Assembly (NCBI GenBank): GCA_028687585.1 | Contig: JAQTZV010000017.1 | Location: 1 to 64,000 of the forward strand | Direction of reading: 5' to 3' | Origin: Desulfuromonadaceae bacterium | GTDB lineage: Bacteria > Desulfobacterota > Desulfuromonadia > Geobacterales > Pseudopelobacteraceae | Length of the DNA: 64,000 nucleotides | Shown: piece after piece, positions 19,034 to 28,953 of the stretch | Position numbering within the stretch: the stretch's first letter is position 1 | How the letters are laid out: the number at the start of each line of letters is the position of its first letter | The notes under the pieces: model-generated | What the model was told of the DNA's origin: nothing | What the model saw: only the letters and a program-made list of their open reading frames with translations | The model's database searches: none | Program-made: the position numbers and the translations under genes

Positions 19034-21010
19034 ATGCAGCTTCATCAATCTGCTTTCATAGCACTATTCGCTGTTTCTACTCTCTCATTCCTGTTCAGCT
19101 GCTATCAGCGCGTGCAGCTCGTTGCCGTCGGTGCTGCGGAGAACCGTTTCGACAACCCGGGCGCCCGTCTGCTCGGCGTATTCACCTACGCCTTTGCCCA
19201 GAAACGGGTACTGGCCAGGCCGTATGGTCTCAATCACTTTCTACTGTTCTGGGCCTTCATGCTGCTGTTGGTTGCCAATGGCGAGTTCCTGCTGGAAGGG
19301 CTGATACCAGGTGCAAGCCTTGAAAAGGTTTTGCCGGCAACTGCATACAAGATACTGCTGCTGGCATTCGACGTCGTCTCACTGCTGGCACTCTGCTCCG
19401 TACTCCTAGCCTTCACTAGGCGCCTCTTCTTTCCCCCTGAGTATCTCTGCAACGACTACACCAAGCCGGCCAGCGGTGAAGCACTGCTGATCCTGGCAAT
19501 GATCGCCACCTTGATGATTGCCTTCTTTCTGCTCAATGCCGCACATATCGCCATGGGTCAGCCGGATGCGTGGCGGCCGGTCTCAACGGCAGTTGCCTCT
19601 CTGCTGACGGGGCTCCCCGCTCCCACCCTCGCGACAACCGCGCAGGTCTCATGGTGGCTGCATGAAATAGTGTTACTGCTGTTCATGAATTTCCTTCCGC
19701 GCAGCAAGCATATGCATATCCTGACCGCCATTCCGAACTGCTACTTCAGAGCTCTTGACAAACCAAATACTCAACCACGGGAGACCTTTGCCAAGTGGGA
19801 ACGTTATGGAGTCAGCAGCGTAACGCAATACAGTTGGAAGGATCTGCTCGATTCATTGACCTGTACCGAATGCGGTCGTTGTCAGGATCTCTGTCCTGCC
19901 CACAACACCGGCAAACCGCTCAACCCACGTAAAATCGTCCACGACATCAAAGTCAATCTGCTTAAAAACGGCTCAACTCTTAAAGATGGAAAGCAGACAC
20001 AACTGATCGGCGAGGCGGGTGAAGGAATGATCTCCGAAGAAGCGATCTGGTCGTGTACCACCTGCGGCGCCTGCACCTCGGTCTGCCCGGTGCTAATCGA
20101 GCAGATGCCGAAGATAATCAAACTACGCCGTCATTTGGTACAGGAAAAGGCGCAGTTTCCGGAGGAAATGCTCAACCTATTCGAAAACATGGAACAGCGG
20201 AGCAACCCTTGGGGACTCGCTCCATCTGAGCGGACTAAATGGAGCAGTCAGTTGGGCGATCGCAGCTTCAGACCGGGTGAAACCGAATATCTCTTCTTTG
20301 TTGGATGTGTCGGCGCCTTCGACAGTCGCAACAAGCATGTGACCGTAGCGTTGGCTACCATAATGGATGCAGCGGGAGTCTCTTGGGGTCTGCTCGGCAA
20401 GGATGAACAGTGTTGCGGCGACAGCGTACGGCGTCTCGGCAATGAGTATGTATTTGACAAAATGGCGGAGAAAAATGTCGCATTGTTTAGAGAAAAACAG
20501 ATCACCAAGATCGTAACCCAATGCCCGCACTGCTTCAGTACACTGAAGAACGATTACAAACAGTATGGCCTTGAAATAGAAGTCATGCATCATTCCCAGT
20601 TGATTGCTGAACTGGTAACAAGCGGCAGGTTGAAGATCCCAAAACAGGCTGGGCGGGAGAAAGTCATCTTCCATGATTCCTGCTATCTCGGTCGGCACAA
20701 CGACACTTATAAAGCGCCGCGCAGCGTCTTGATCGCAGCGACCGGAAAAGCACCGGCTGAATTCGGTCGCAACCATGAAAACGGTTTTTGCTGCGGCGCT
20801 GGCGGCGGCAGGATGTGGCTGGAGGAACAGAGCGGCGCCAGAATCAATCTGGAGCGGGTTAAAGAGGCGATGCAGCAGCAGCCAGATACCCTCTGCGTCA
20901 GTTGCCCATATTGCATGACCATGATGGAGGATGGGCTCAAAGATCTGGGGTTGGCTGACAAATGCAGGGTAAAGGATGTGGCCGAGGTTGTGGCAGAGGC
21001 TCTGCAATAA
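19034..21010 (+). CDS. Membrane Fe-S oxidoreductase (copy 2)
   Basis: 658 residues. An N-terminal membrane domain of about five helices is followed by CTECGRCQDLCP and CTTCGACTSVCP cluster motifs near residues 278 and 350. CCG domains follow, with CCGDSVRRLGNE and CCGAGGGRMW. It is the same architecture as the gene at 12354. Position right behind the ferredoxin-type EtfA suggests it moves Etf electrons into the membrane quinone pool. Heterodisulfide-reductase-like chemistry is less likely, since no other Hdr subunits are present. Confidence 0.88.
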   Translation: MQLHQSAFIALFAVSTLSFLFSCYQRVQLVAVGAAENRFDNPGARLLGVFTYAFAQKRVLARPYGLNHFLLFWAFMLLLVANGEFLLEGLIPGASLEKVLPATAYKILLLAFDVVSLLALCSVLLAFTRRLFFPPEYLCNDYTKPASGEALLILAMIATLMIAFFLLNAAHIAMGQPDAWRPVSTAVASLLTGLPAPTLATTAQVSWWLHEIVLLLFMNFLPRSKHMHILTAIPNCYFRALDKPNTQPRETFAKWERYGVSSVTQYSWKDLLDSLTCTECGRCQDLCPAHNTGKPLNPRKIVHDIKVNLLKNGSTLKDGKQTQLIGEAGEGMISEEAIWSCTTCGACTSVCPVLIEQMPKIIKLRRHLVQEKAQFPEEMLNLFENMEQRSNPWGLAPSERTKWSSQLGDRSFRPGETEYLFFVGCVGAFDSRNKHVTVALATIMDAAGVSWGLLGKDEQCCGDSVRRLGNEYVFDKMAEKNVALFREKQITKIVTQCPHCFSTLKNDYKQYGLEIEVMHHSQLIAELVTSGRLKIPKQAGREKVIFHDSCYLGRHNDTYKAPRSVLIAATGKAPAEFGRNHENGFCCGAGGGRMWLEEQSGARINLERVKEAMQQQPDTLCVSCPYCMTMMEDGLKDLGLADKCRVKDVAEVVAEALQ

Positions 21011-21052
21011 TCAGAAGTGAAAATAGATAAAACGTAATGCTATTGAATAGGA

Positions 21053-21190
21053 ATGCATATGAGGTTCAGTGAAGAAAATATAATGCAGATTAGTGATCTT
21101 GCCAAGGAATTGTGCATTTCCAGTAGAACCATCAGGCTATATGAGCAGATGGGGTTGGCACCACCTCCAAAACGGACATTAGGCGATTCA
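21053..21190 (+). pseudogene. MerR-family regulator, N-terminal remnant
   Basis: The frame starts at ATG 21053; a second ATG follows at 21083. It contains MQISDLAKELCISSRTIRLYEQMGL, the typical MerR helix-turn-helix start. After PPPKRT the similarity ends, and at about 21190 the DNA turns into a piece of acyl-CoA dehydrogenase in another frame. A deletion seems to have joined the two genes. No working regulator is expected. Confidence 0.6.
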
Positions 21191-21191
21191 G

Positions 21192-21475
21192 TTCAAGCTT
21201 GCGGATATGTGGACAAGCATCGAAACCAGCAAACTACTGACCTACCGTGCTGCCTGTCTTAAGGATGCCAAGAAGAGCTACACTATGGATGCAAAATGCA
21301 CGCGTCCGAGACGGCTACTTTTGTTACCAAGGAGGCAATCCAAATCCATGGCGGTTATGGCTATAATGTAGATTCCGAAGTGGAGCGGATGTACCGTGAC
21401 GCCAAGATTACTGAAATCTATGAAGGAACCAATGAAGTACAGCGAGTTGTTATTTCCAAGCTGTTGCTTTCGTAA
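21192..21475 (+). pseudogene. Acyl-CoA dehydrogenase, C-terminal remnant with frameshift
   Basis: From 21192 the frame reads FKLADMWTSIETSKLLTYRAA. After a shift near 21290 it continues as [21 protein letters not shown], then [20 protein letters not shown], ending in TAA at 21473-21475. These are the signature C-terminal motifs of acyl-CoA dehydrogenases, including the catalytic-type EGTNE region. The N-terminal two thirds are gone, and roughly a dozen bases appear lost at the frameshift. It is a different gene from the truncated one at 126-857, since both contain the C-terminus. Confidence 0.75.
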
Positions 21476-21915
21476 CTAATGTTTTCTTTGGCTCACGTTG
21501 AATAATTATAATAAGAATGGTACTGGATATGACTAAATGCCTGATAGTTAAATTGGTGCTCCTGAATGTCTCCGGTTGAAAGACCGGAGTGCTCTCATAC
21601 TCACAAATTAGGGTTTAGTTTTGTTTGTCGCCATTCTGATGACACGAAATTTGACGCTGAGTTGACTGGAATACTGACGAAAGCGGAGGCGTTAGAACGG
21701 TACGATATTTTGAGACTAAAGCGTCGCGACGAATTCGCCGCGAATCTGGAAGAAACAAACGGGGAAATTTTCTGTTCGATGACGGATTTCTTTGGGCAAC
21801 CGATGACAAATATGGCTGAGAATAAATCAGTCTAACCCCTCATCAACAAAAATATTTCGAAGATGAAAAACGAGCGGTCGAAAAGCAACTCTCTCCGATA
21901 GGCAAAAGGAACATC
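21476..21915. other. Intergenic stretch with a hairpin and a doubtful small ORF
   Basis: CTCCGGT (21570-21576) pairs with ACCGGAG (21583-21589). A short open frame (21566-21835, 89 residues, ending NMAENKSV) overlaps this hairpin. Its later part, from LTGILTKAEALERYD, looks protein-like, but I recognise no family and no good ribosome site. It may be a remnant. No FMN-riboswitch-like structure was recognised before ribBA. Confidence 0.3.
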
Positions 21916-23121
21916 ATGTCAGTAGCTACAATAGAAGCAGCAATTGAGGACATACGCCAGGGTAAGATGGTTATATTGGTTGACGATGAAGATCGTGAAA
22001 ACGAAGGTGACCTGACTATGGCTGCGCAAGCGGCTTCACCGGAAGCGATCAACTTTATGGCCAAGTACGGTCGAGGTCTGATCTGTTTGACCCTGACGCA
22101 TGACAGATGTGATGAACTTGGATTACGACCTATGGTGCGCGACAATACATCTCCATTTGAAACGGCCTTCACTGTTTCGATTGAAGCAAAGAAAGGTGTC
22201 ACGACCGGTATATCAGCCGCTGATCGTTCCCATACCATTCTAACAACAGTGGCTGATAACTCCAGTGCAAAGGACTTGGTTAGCCCAGGCCATATCTTTC
22301 CTTTACGGGCCAAGCCTGGTGGAGTTCTGGTGCGTACCGGGCAAACCGAAGGCTCTGTCGATTTGGCGCGCTTAGCAGGTCTGAAGCCTGCAGGTGTCAT
22401 CTGCGAGATAATGAATGATGACGGCACAATGGCCCGCATGCCGGAATTGAAGAAGTTTGCCAAATTGCACGGAATTAAAATCTGCACGGTTGCCGATCTG
22501 GTAGCCTATCGTCTGAAAAACGAAATCCTGGTGCGTAAAGTTGCCGAAGCTCAGCTTCCATCACGCTATGGCGGCAATTGGAGGGCCATTGCTTTTGAAA
22601 ACGATATCGATAAACTGGATCATCTGGCGCTGGTTAAAGGTGATATCAATTCGATAAAGCCGGTTCTGGTTCGGGTTCACTCGGAATGTCTGACCGGTGA
22701 TGTACTTGGCAGCCTGAGATGCGACTGTGGCGAACAGCTGCATCAGGCAATGGACATGATCGAACGGGAAGGACAGGGTGTTATTCTCTATATGCGCCAG
22801 GAAGGTCGTGGAATTGGGCTTGTCAATAAACTTAAAGCATATGAGCTTCAGGATCAGGGACGTGACACGGTGGAGGCCAATCTGGAGTTAGGTTTCAAGG
22901 CAGACCTTCGTGATTATGGTATTGGTGCTCAAATCCTTATATCGCTGGGTGTAAACAAAATGCGCCTGATAACTAACAATCCCAAAAAACTGATTGGATT
23001 ACAAGGATACGGTATTGACATAGTTGAGCGAGTCGCCATCGAAGCCGTCGCCACCCTGTCAAATGAAGGCTACCTAAAGACTAAGCGTGACAAGATGGGA
23101 CATCTGTTAAAAAATCTGTGA
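21916..23121 (+). CDS. ribBA: Bifunctional DHBP synthase / GTP cyclohydrolase II
   Basis: 401 residues. The N-terminal 3,4-dihydroxy-2-butanone-4-phosphate synthase domain has [15 protein letters not shown] near residue 24. The C-terminal GTP cyclohydrolase II domain has [18 protein letters not shown], which supplies the zinc Cys residues, and [11 protein letters not shown]. Both make riboflavin precursors, from ribulose 5-phosphate and GTP. ribH follows 42 bases downstream. These genes could serve the flavin demand of the Etf modules, but may simply be the housekeeping set. Confidence 0.92.
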   Translation: MSVATIEAAIEDIRQGKMVILVDDEDRENEGDLTMAAQAASPEAINFMAKYGRGLICLTLTHDRCDELGLRPMVRDNTSPFETAFTVSIEAKKGVTTGISAADRSHTILTTVADNSSAKDLVSPGHIFPLRAKPGGVLVRTGQTEGSVDLARLAGLKPAGVICEIMNDDGTMARMPELKKFAKLHGIKICTVADLVAYRLKNEILVRKVAEAQLPSRYGGNWRAIAFENDIDKLDHLALVKGDINSIKPVLVRVHSECLTGDVLGSLRCDCGEQLHQAMDMIEREGQGVILYMRQEGRGIGLVNKLKAYELQDQGRDTVEANLELGFKADLRDYGIGAQILISLGVNKMRLITNNPKKLIGLQGYGIDIVERVAIEAVATLSNEGYLKTKRDKMGHLLKNL

Positions 23122-23163
23122 GCAAAGTTGGAATTTACTTGCTGTTCAGCATTATGGAGCATT

Positions 23164-23661
23164 ATGCCAATAATTTTTGAAGGAAAGCTTGATGCATTGG
23201 GATTACGTTTTGGGATTGTGATTAGCAGATTCAACAGTTTTATCTGTGAAAGGCTATTGGAAGGGGCAGTCGATGCACTTCTTCGGCATGGTGTTGAAAA
23301 CGCAGATATCTCGATAGTGCGAGTGCCGGGAGCATTTGAAATCCCGCTTATAGCAAAAAAAATGGCTGTCAGTAGCAAACATGATGCAATTATTTGCCTT
23401 GGTGCCGTTATTCGCGGGAGTACACCTCATTTTGATTATGTGTCTGCAGAAGTAACCAAAGGTGTTGCTACGGTTTCTCTGGAATCCGGAATTCCTGTTT
23501 CTTTCGGCGTTCTTACTACGGATACGATCGAACAAGCAATAGAGCGGGCTGGAACAAAAGCCGGGAACAAGGGGTTTGATGCGGCGATGTCGGCTATTGA
23601 GATGGTGAACATAATTAAAACAATGGCAAAAGAAACTTTACTGCCAATAACGAACAGGTAA
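23164..23661 (+). CDS. ribH: 6,7-dimethyl-8-ribityllumazine synthase
   Basis: 165 residues, starting [19 protein letters not shown]. Typical motifs are [30 protein letters not shown] and PVSFGVLTT. It condenses the two riboflavin precursors to lumazine. The start is placed at ATG 23164, where GGAG lies five bases upstream; the frame is open to a TTG at 23128. It forms a small riboflavin operon with ribBA; ribD and ribE are not in the window. Confidence 0.92.
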   Translation: MPIIFEGKLDALGLRFGIVISRFNSFICERLLEGAVDALLRHGVENADISIVRVPGAFEIPLIAKKMAVSSKHDAIICLGAVIRGSTPHFDYVSAEVTKGVATVSLESGIPVSFGVLTTDTIEQAIERAGTKAGNKGFDAAMSAIEMVNIIKTMAKETLLPITNR

Positions 23662-23719
23662 TGCGATATGAAGTTGACGGTCTTTAACCGCAACGCGTTT
23701 CGATAAGAATGATGGCAGC

Positions 23720-25030
23720 ATGCGCAACCAAATAATAGTTATTTCTGACATAACGGCACACAAGATGGCTGACGAAGAACAAAAACAACTGGAACAAAAA
23801 ATTCTGCAAGAGCAGAAAATGGCGAACCTCGGTATTCTGGCTTGTGGGATTGTCCACGATTTTAACAATATTTTATCGGTGATTACAGGGAGTACCAGCC
23901 TAGCAAGATTGGAAACTGAAGTTACTGACAAATATCTTTTCACCATAGATCAAGCAGCGGAGCGGGGAGCAGGTTTGTGTCGCCAAATATTGGCATATGC
24001 AGGTAAAGCCTCTTTTAGTATGTCAGAGATAGATCTTCTGGCACTCGTAGATGATGTCGTAAATATGCTGAAATCCACTTTACCAATGAATGTAGAAATC
24101 AGCTTTGTCAACTCGGTTAATGGTGCCCTGATCATAGGAGACACCAACCAGCTTGGGCAGATTGTTATGAATCTGATCATCAATGCTTCGGAGGCGATTG
24201 GTACCAAGTATGGCGAAATTATAGTCGCACTTGCATCAAAAGATATTCGATCGGGACAACCGGAGATTGATCATTTCGGCAATGTGATACCGCCAAAGAA
24301 GTATGCATGCCTGGAGGTCTCTGACAATGGCTGCGGTATGGATGACGAAACCAGGCAAAAAATCTTTGAACCGTTCTACACCACCAAAATTATGGGCCGG
24401 GGTCTGGGGATGTCAGCATTGCTAGGCATCATATCAGCGCATGAAGGGACACTGCAGCTCTCCAGCAAGCTGGGGGAAGGTACCAGTTTCAAGGTGTATT
24501 TGCCCATGCTTGAAGGCGAATCTGTCAGTATCCGAACCACTCCACAAACCTCCTCATCATTGCCGTGGCAAAGTAGTGGCACAATACTGTTAGTCGAGGA
24601 TAGCGAACAGCTTAGAACCATGGCAAAATCAATGTTGGATGTGCTTGGTTTTACCGTTATTGAAGCGGCCAATGGCAGAGAAGCGCTGGATATTTACAAG
24701 AAGGACGCCGCGGACATTTGCCTTGTCCTAACGGATGTAAACATGCCAATTATGGATGGTTATGAACTGTTCAACGAACTTAAAAAAATCAATCAGGAGT
24801 TGCCGGTCATTATCTCTAGCGGTTATGGAGAAACAGCCGTCACCTCGCGGATAGAGCGTGAGAAAATATCCGGATTGCTTAAAAAACCATATAGTTTAAA
24901 CCAGTTGAAAGACGTGCTGAAGGATGTAGTAGAGAAAGCGTTTTTGAATCAAGTATATGAGGCTGAACGATTACAAAAAATCAAACCGATGTTAAGATGT
25001 CATGTGTCTGATATGACTACGATTATTTAG
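23720..25030 (+). CDS. Hybrid sensor histidine kinase with receiver domain
   Basis: 436 residues. A short N-terminal piece, VISDITAHKMADEEQKQLEQK, looks like the end of a PAS domain and its linker. The HisKA domain has the phospho-acceptor box GIVHDFNNIL near residue 48. The HATPase domain has N and G boxes (NLIINASEAI, DNGCGM, GRGLGMSALLGI). The C-terminal receiver domain has its phosphorylation site at LVLTDVNMPIMDG. Most of a sensing domain is missing, and the upstream DNA has stops, so the gene may be 5'-truncated. The signal is unknown. Confidence 0.8.
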   Translation: MRNQIIVISDITAHKMADEEQKQLEQKILQEQKMANLGILACGIVHDFNNILSVITGSTSLARLETEVTDKYLFTIDQAAERGAGLCRQILAYAGKASFSMSEIDLLALVDDVVNMLKSTLPMNVEISFVNSVNGALIIGDTNQLGQIVMNLIINASEAIGTKYGEIIVALASKDIRSGQPEIDHFGNVIPPKKYACLEVSDNGCGMDDETRQKIFEPFYTTKIMGRGLGMSALLGIISAHEGTLQLSSKLGEGTSFKVYLPMLEGESVSIRTTPQTSSSLPWQSSGTILLVEDSEQLRTMAKSMLDVLGFTVIEAANGREALDIYKKDAADICLVLTDVNMPIMDGYELFNELKKINQELPVIISSGYGETAVTSRIEREKISGLLKKPYSLNQLKDVLKDVVEKAFLNQVYEAERLQKIKPMLRCHVSDMTTII

Positions 25031-25776
25031 AATGCTCTTGATTGGTGTTTGCGGATCAGAGGTAGCACATTATTATCCTTGCCGATGATTATGCTATTCA
25101 ATTTGCGTTCCCATGCTTCAATGGCCTGCTGTTTTTCAGCATCATATTTGTTTTGTTATAGGATTTAATAATACCCTGCTTTATATGATTCAGAATAGCA
25201 TCAATAACTCCATCCATAATTCGCAAGGTGCATCATTGGTAACCTGGCGATCAAGCAGTGCGGAGCAACCAGCGTCTTCCATGATCGCCCGAGTACCGTC
25301 TTTGATGCACAATAACAGGACTGCGTTGGGTTCAGATATTTTATTTTTAGCTTATAAGGTTCGAAATCTGAGGCCAATAAGCGTAAACGAACAGAATCTC
25401 CCATAGCACTGGAAATCTGGTTTAACTCTTTATCGGATAGCTCTCTCGTATCACTGACTCTTCTCGGCATATGTTTCATACCTGCCTCCATCACTTTGCT
25501 TATCAGATTTATAAGAATATCTGAACACTTTCAATGGGTCAAACTCTTTATAAATCAACGATAACAGAAAAATTGACAATTGCTGGAATTATTATTTGAA
25601 AACCTGCAAATGAGTACTGAGTTATCAGAGGTATCCGGGCCGACTTCAAGGCCAAAGTGGATCTGACTCATCAGCTTGGTGACCCGCATGAGGGAATGTT
25701 TAATAAAGCACGGAAATTCTTGAAAAAGACTCGTTCAAAATGTAGTGTGACGTTATCTTGATTACGTGGGGGGATA
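25031..25776. other. Intergenic region with possible gene debris
   Basis: A leftward frame at 25201-25494 starts with a protein-like stretch (MPRRVSDTRELSDKELNQ...), loses sense near 25310 and could be a frameshifted gene; no family was recognised. A rightward fragment at about 25630-25760 reads ADFKAKVDLTHQLGDPHEGM without a start codon. Both look like decay products. No RNA gene was recognised. Confidence 0.3.
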
Positions 25777-26064
25777 ATGACCAAAGCCGACATCTTTGAA
25801 AAGGTTCAGGAACGACTCGATTTCACCAGGAAAGAATCTGCTGAGATGGTAGAAACTGTCTTTGCTATCATGAAAAGCACTCTTGAATCCGGCGAAAATT
25901 TAAAAATATCCGGTTTCGGCACCTTCATTATTAAGCAGAAAGCAGACCGACGCGGACGTAACCCGCAGACCGGCGAATCAATCACCATTGAAGCCAGGCG
26001 GATATTGACGTTCAAACCGAGTGCTGTTTTGAAGGATCAGATTAACAGAGAGCTTTCACCTTGA
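25777..26064 (+). CDS. IHF/HU-family DNA-binding protein (IHF alpha-like)
   Basis: 95 residues. [20 protein letters not shown] at the N-terminus, [20 protein letters not shown] as the DNA-bending arm and a terminal [15 protein letters not shown] are the signature of the family; the [10 protein letters not shown] arm fits integration host factor alpha best. It acts as a nucleoid and architectural protein. GGGGATA lies just before ATG. Its stop overlaps the start of the next gene (yaiI-like) by four bases. Confidence 0.88.
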   Translation: MTKADIFEKVQERLDFTRKESAEMVETVFAIMKSTLESGENLKISGFGTFIIKQKADRRGRNPQTGESITIEARRILTFKPSAVLKDQINRELSP

Positions 26065-26529
26065 AAATATGGATAGATGCCGACGCCTGCCCGCGAGTTA
26101 TCAAAGAGATCATTTTTCGTGCCTCCGAAAGACTCAACCTTCCCGTTCTTCTTGTGGCAAACAAAAGCATGAGTAAGCACAACTCCGAACTGATTGAATC
26201 AATTATTGTCGCTGACGGCTTTGATGTCGCAGATGACTATATTGCCGAACACGCCTCCCCCGAAGACCTGGTGATCACCGCCGATATCCCGCTGGCTGCC
26301 AGAATTGTCGTCATCGGTGGCGTTGCCCTGGACCCTCGCGGTGAACGCTATACCGAGGAAAATAAATGTTGGCGAGCGCCTTTCGATGCGTGACCTGATG
26401 ATGGAACTTCGTCCGGAAGGATTTGCCCAAGGTGGTCCCGGTCAATTCAGTCTCACCGACCGGCAACGCTTCGCATCATCCCTCGACAGCATGCTCACGC
26501 AAATGCTGCGTGGAAAGCGACCGGTATAA
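26061..26529 (+). pseudogene. YaiI/YqxD family (UPF0178) gene with frameshift
   Basis: The first frame (26061-26393) gives [18 protein letters not shown] to [11 protein letters not shown], the conserved DUF188 PIN-like fold with early aspartates. Then AAATAAAT at about 26360-26367, a four-base duplication, shifts the frame. The family C-terminus ([14 protein letters not shown] to [11 protein letters not shown]) continues in another frame to 26529. Removing one AAAT restores the protein. It could be a true mutation or an assembly error. Confidence 0.7.
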
Positions 26530-27066
26530 TTATGGCTCTACCAAAAAAGATGAAAGCATCAAAAACCAGAAACTTTCAGACAGAGCCCATGAACGCTCTA
26601 GATGTGAACCAGATTCCAATTTTGACCCTTCATCGGCGTTGAAGGTGACCCATCTGAAAATTTAACAGACTGATTTTACGGCAAAAGGATTTTAGTGTGG
26701 GTCAAAGTTGGACGCCGATGGTGGGTCAAATCACCACGCCGGTCCACAATCTAGCCAACAATGCTGGCTGGGTCAGTGTCGGTACAGATCATGACACGGC
26801 AAGCTTTGCTGTATCCACGATTCGGCGTTGGTGGTTGGTAATGGGAAAACCGCTTTATCCCGATGCAAAAGAACTGATAATTACAGCAGATGGTGGGGGT
26901 AGCAACGGTTCGAGGGTTCGTCTATGGAAGCTTGAATTGCAGCAATTATCTGATGAGCTTGGTATTCCGATTCGGGTCAGCCACTTTCTACCAGGAACCA
27001 GTAAGATCAGACATCGATAGTTTTGACCCATACGAATATTACTGGTATCTCCCTTACTGAGTCTTT
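26530..27066 (+). mobile_element. Insertion-sequence debris including an ISAzo13-type transposase fragment
   Basis: The frame at 26697-27020 contains WVSVGTDHDTASFAVSTIRR, then DAKELIITADGGGSNG and PIRVSHFLPGTSK, which resembles the catalytic core of ISAzo13-family transposases. Both ends are missing. Just before it, GGGTCAAAGTTGGACGCCG and nearby related repeats look like the terminal repeats of another, IS21-like, element. I could not define borders, and nothing here should be active. Confidence 0.6.
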
Positions 27067-28002
27067 CTACCTGCATGATTTCAGCCTTTTCTTCTTCACC
27101 ATCTGATAGAAGTTGAATGTTTCACGCATACCGGTTGTGAAAGGGGTATGAACAAAATCCAACAGACGTTGCAGCTTAGCCCCGCTATATACCAGATGCT
27201 CTTCAATTGGGAACGGTAACGGAATACGCTCCCGGTTGATCTCTGCAATTGATTTGTGAATTACAGGTATTTTTCTACCGATGATTTCCTCCAGCACTTC
27301 AACAATCCGTGGATACGAGATCAATTCATCAGATGCCAAGTTGAACACCTGATCATACGCCTTTTCCGCGCCAATACAGCGAATAATCATCTGGGCCATA
27401 TCGACGACCCATATAAAGCTGAAAAGGGCTGGGCAGCCTTCCGGAATAACGAAGGTTTCCCCCTTTTCCAAGAGGTCAAAGAAGTACTGCTCTCTGGGGG
27501 CATAGTTGTAGAAACCGTAAATAATGGCTGGTCTGAGAATGGTACAGAAAATTCCATCGTGCGAACAGGCCTGCTGTAACACGGTCTCTGCACGCCACTT
27601 GTCATATCCGTATGTTGCATATGGTCCCAGTTCAGGTTGCGGACCAGAAACCTTTATCGCATCTTCTCGAATTGGAAGTTTTAAGCTGTTCTGACAAATT
27701 GAGATCGTACTGATGAAAATATACTGCTGTGTCTTCCCCGGCATGTTATGCATCATTAACTCGACGTGCCTAGGGGTATAGGCACAAAAATCAACCACCG
27801 CATCCCATTCCTCTACTGGGATGGCATTGCGTATTTGGGTGGCGTCATCCCGGTCGCCACGGTGCTCTGTGACACCAGGAATACCGAGACGGATGCGGCC
27901 ACGGTTAAAAACGTGGACATGGACGTCCTTGTTCTTAACCAGTTCCTCAACAAACACACGGCCAGCAAAGTAACTACCTCCGATTACTAAAACCTTTTTC
28001 AT
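27067..28002 (-). CDS. NAD-dependent epimerase/dehydratase family protein
   Basis: 311 residues, extended short-chain dehydrogenase fold. The N-terminal nucleotide motif is VLVIGGSYFAGR, with Gly-x-x-x-x-Gly spacing. The YGYDKWRAE segment carries the YxxxK catalytic pair. Members act on nucleotide sugars or as mRNA-binding-like reductases; the substrate is unknown. It is the last gene of a leftward set with DUF4037, DUF4258-YgiT and DUF4125 proteins, with a 27-base gap to DUF4037. Confidence 0.75.
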   Translation of the reverse strand: MKKVLVIGGSYFAGRVFVEELVKNKDVHVHVFNRGRIRLGIPGVTEHRGDRDDATQIRNAIPVEEWDAVVDFCAYTPRHVELMMHNMPGKTQQYIFISTISICQNSLKLPIREDAIKVSGPQPELGPYATYGYDKWRAETVLQQACSHDGIFCTILRPAIIYGFYNYAPREQYFFDLLEKGETFVIPEGCPALFSFIWVVDMAQMIIRCIGAEKAYDQVFNLASDELISYPRIVEVLEEIIGRKIPVIHKSIAEINRERIPLPFPIEEHLVYSGAKLQRLLDFVHTPFTTGMRETFNFYQMVKKKRLKSCR

Positions 28003-28029
28003 GGATTGTTCCCATCCCCGTATAAAGAC

Positions 28030-28953
28030 CTATCCAACCCAGACATTCATATTTTGCAAGGAAGGATCGATGATCTTTTCGTGAATAACCTGACCATGAT
28101 CAATAAGGAATCTGCTGGCCGAATCGCTCAGCCCTTCCGATTGCAACTGTGCGACAACAGCGGCGCAGATTTCATCAATAATGATTCGTTTTTTCTCGTG
28201 GTCACCAGATGTCATTATGTCCGTGATCTTTTCAAAGATGAAGGCACCCAGAAGCGGCAGATCCTCAACGCCGCGCATCATCCATTTATAGTACGGCGCA
28301 TACCTACGATTCAGCAGATATATCAGCGACATGACATCGGAACAAAACTTAGTTTCTGCATACTGTGCAGCGAAATAATCATGGCGCCATAAACACCGCT
28401 GGTAATTGTATTGCCCAGATTGCCCGACCACCATGCAGCGAGCTGCAATCTTGAGAGTCCGCACGTCATCGGGATAAAAATCGAGTAGCTTCTGGCGAAT
28501 TTCTGAAAATTCGCCTAACGGGTCGTAAAACACTTTGCCGGCTGCAGCGACGGAAAGGTTCGTTTCCTGGAGTCGTAGCCAGTCATGCACGGTTTGCGGC
28601 GCATCATTACGGCCAATCAAACTACGGTAGAATCTACCGATCTCGAAGATGCCAACGCGGCCGTCTCCCCATTCGCTGATTTTGCGTTCAAATCCTTCGA
28701 ATACCTTTGGTAGATTTTTATAGGCTGCCGTTAACGATCGGCCAAATTGCTCATAATCGGACGAGGTAAGCCACAAGCAAAAGCCCGGTCCCCAATCGTG
28801 GTCCCGGGAAATTTCATCGTCAAAGCCGAGGCATTCCGATCCCAGCCCGATTAGCCCAGAAGCGGCCCGCTCCAACAGTGCAGGGAAACCATTGCGAAGA
28901 AGTGGCAAGCCGCACACAGTGAAATATCGTTCCGCCAGTTCCAGTCCGTTCAT
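28030..28953 (-). CDS. DUF4037 protein (nucleotidyltransferase-like)
   Basis: 307 residues. The N-terminal part contains DDEISRDHDWGPGF near residue 45, the hallmark of DUF4037 proteins, which have a nucleotidyltransferase-like fold; the acidic residues there could bind metal. The start overlaps the stop of the preceding DUF4258-YgiT gene by four bases (ATGA), so they are translationally coupled. DUF4037 commonly neighbours DUF4125, as here. Biochemical function is not known to me. Confidence 0.75.
   Translation of the reverse strand: MNGLELAERYFTVCGLPLLRNGFPALLERAASGLIGLGSECLGFDDEISRDHDWGPGFCLWLTSSDYEQFGRSLTAAYKNLPKVFEGFERKISEWGDGRVGIFEIGRFYRSLIGRNDAPQTVHDWLRLQETNLSVAAAGKVFYDPLGEFSEIRQKLLDFYPDDVRTLKIAARCMVVGQSGQYNYQRCLWRHDYFAAQYAETKFCSDVMSLIYLLNRRYAPYYKWMMRGVEDLPLLGAFIFEKITDIMTSGDHEKKRIIIDEICAAVVAQLQSEGLSDSASRFLIDHGQVIHEKIIDPSLQNMNVWVG

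Noticed and set aside
21836..21915. FMN riboswitch before ribBA
   Set aside because: None of the typical conserved stretches or multi-stem pattern could be seen.
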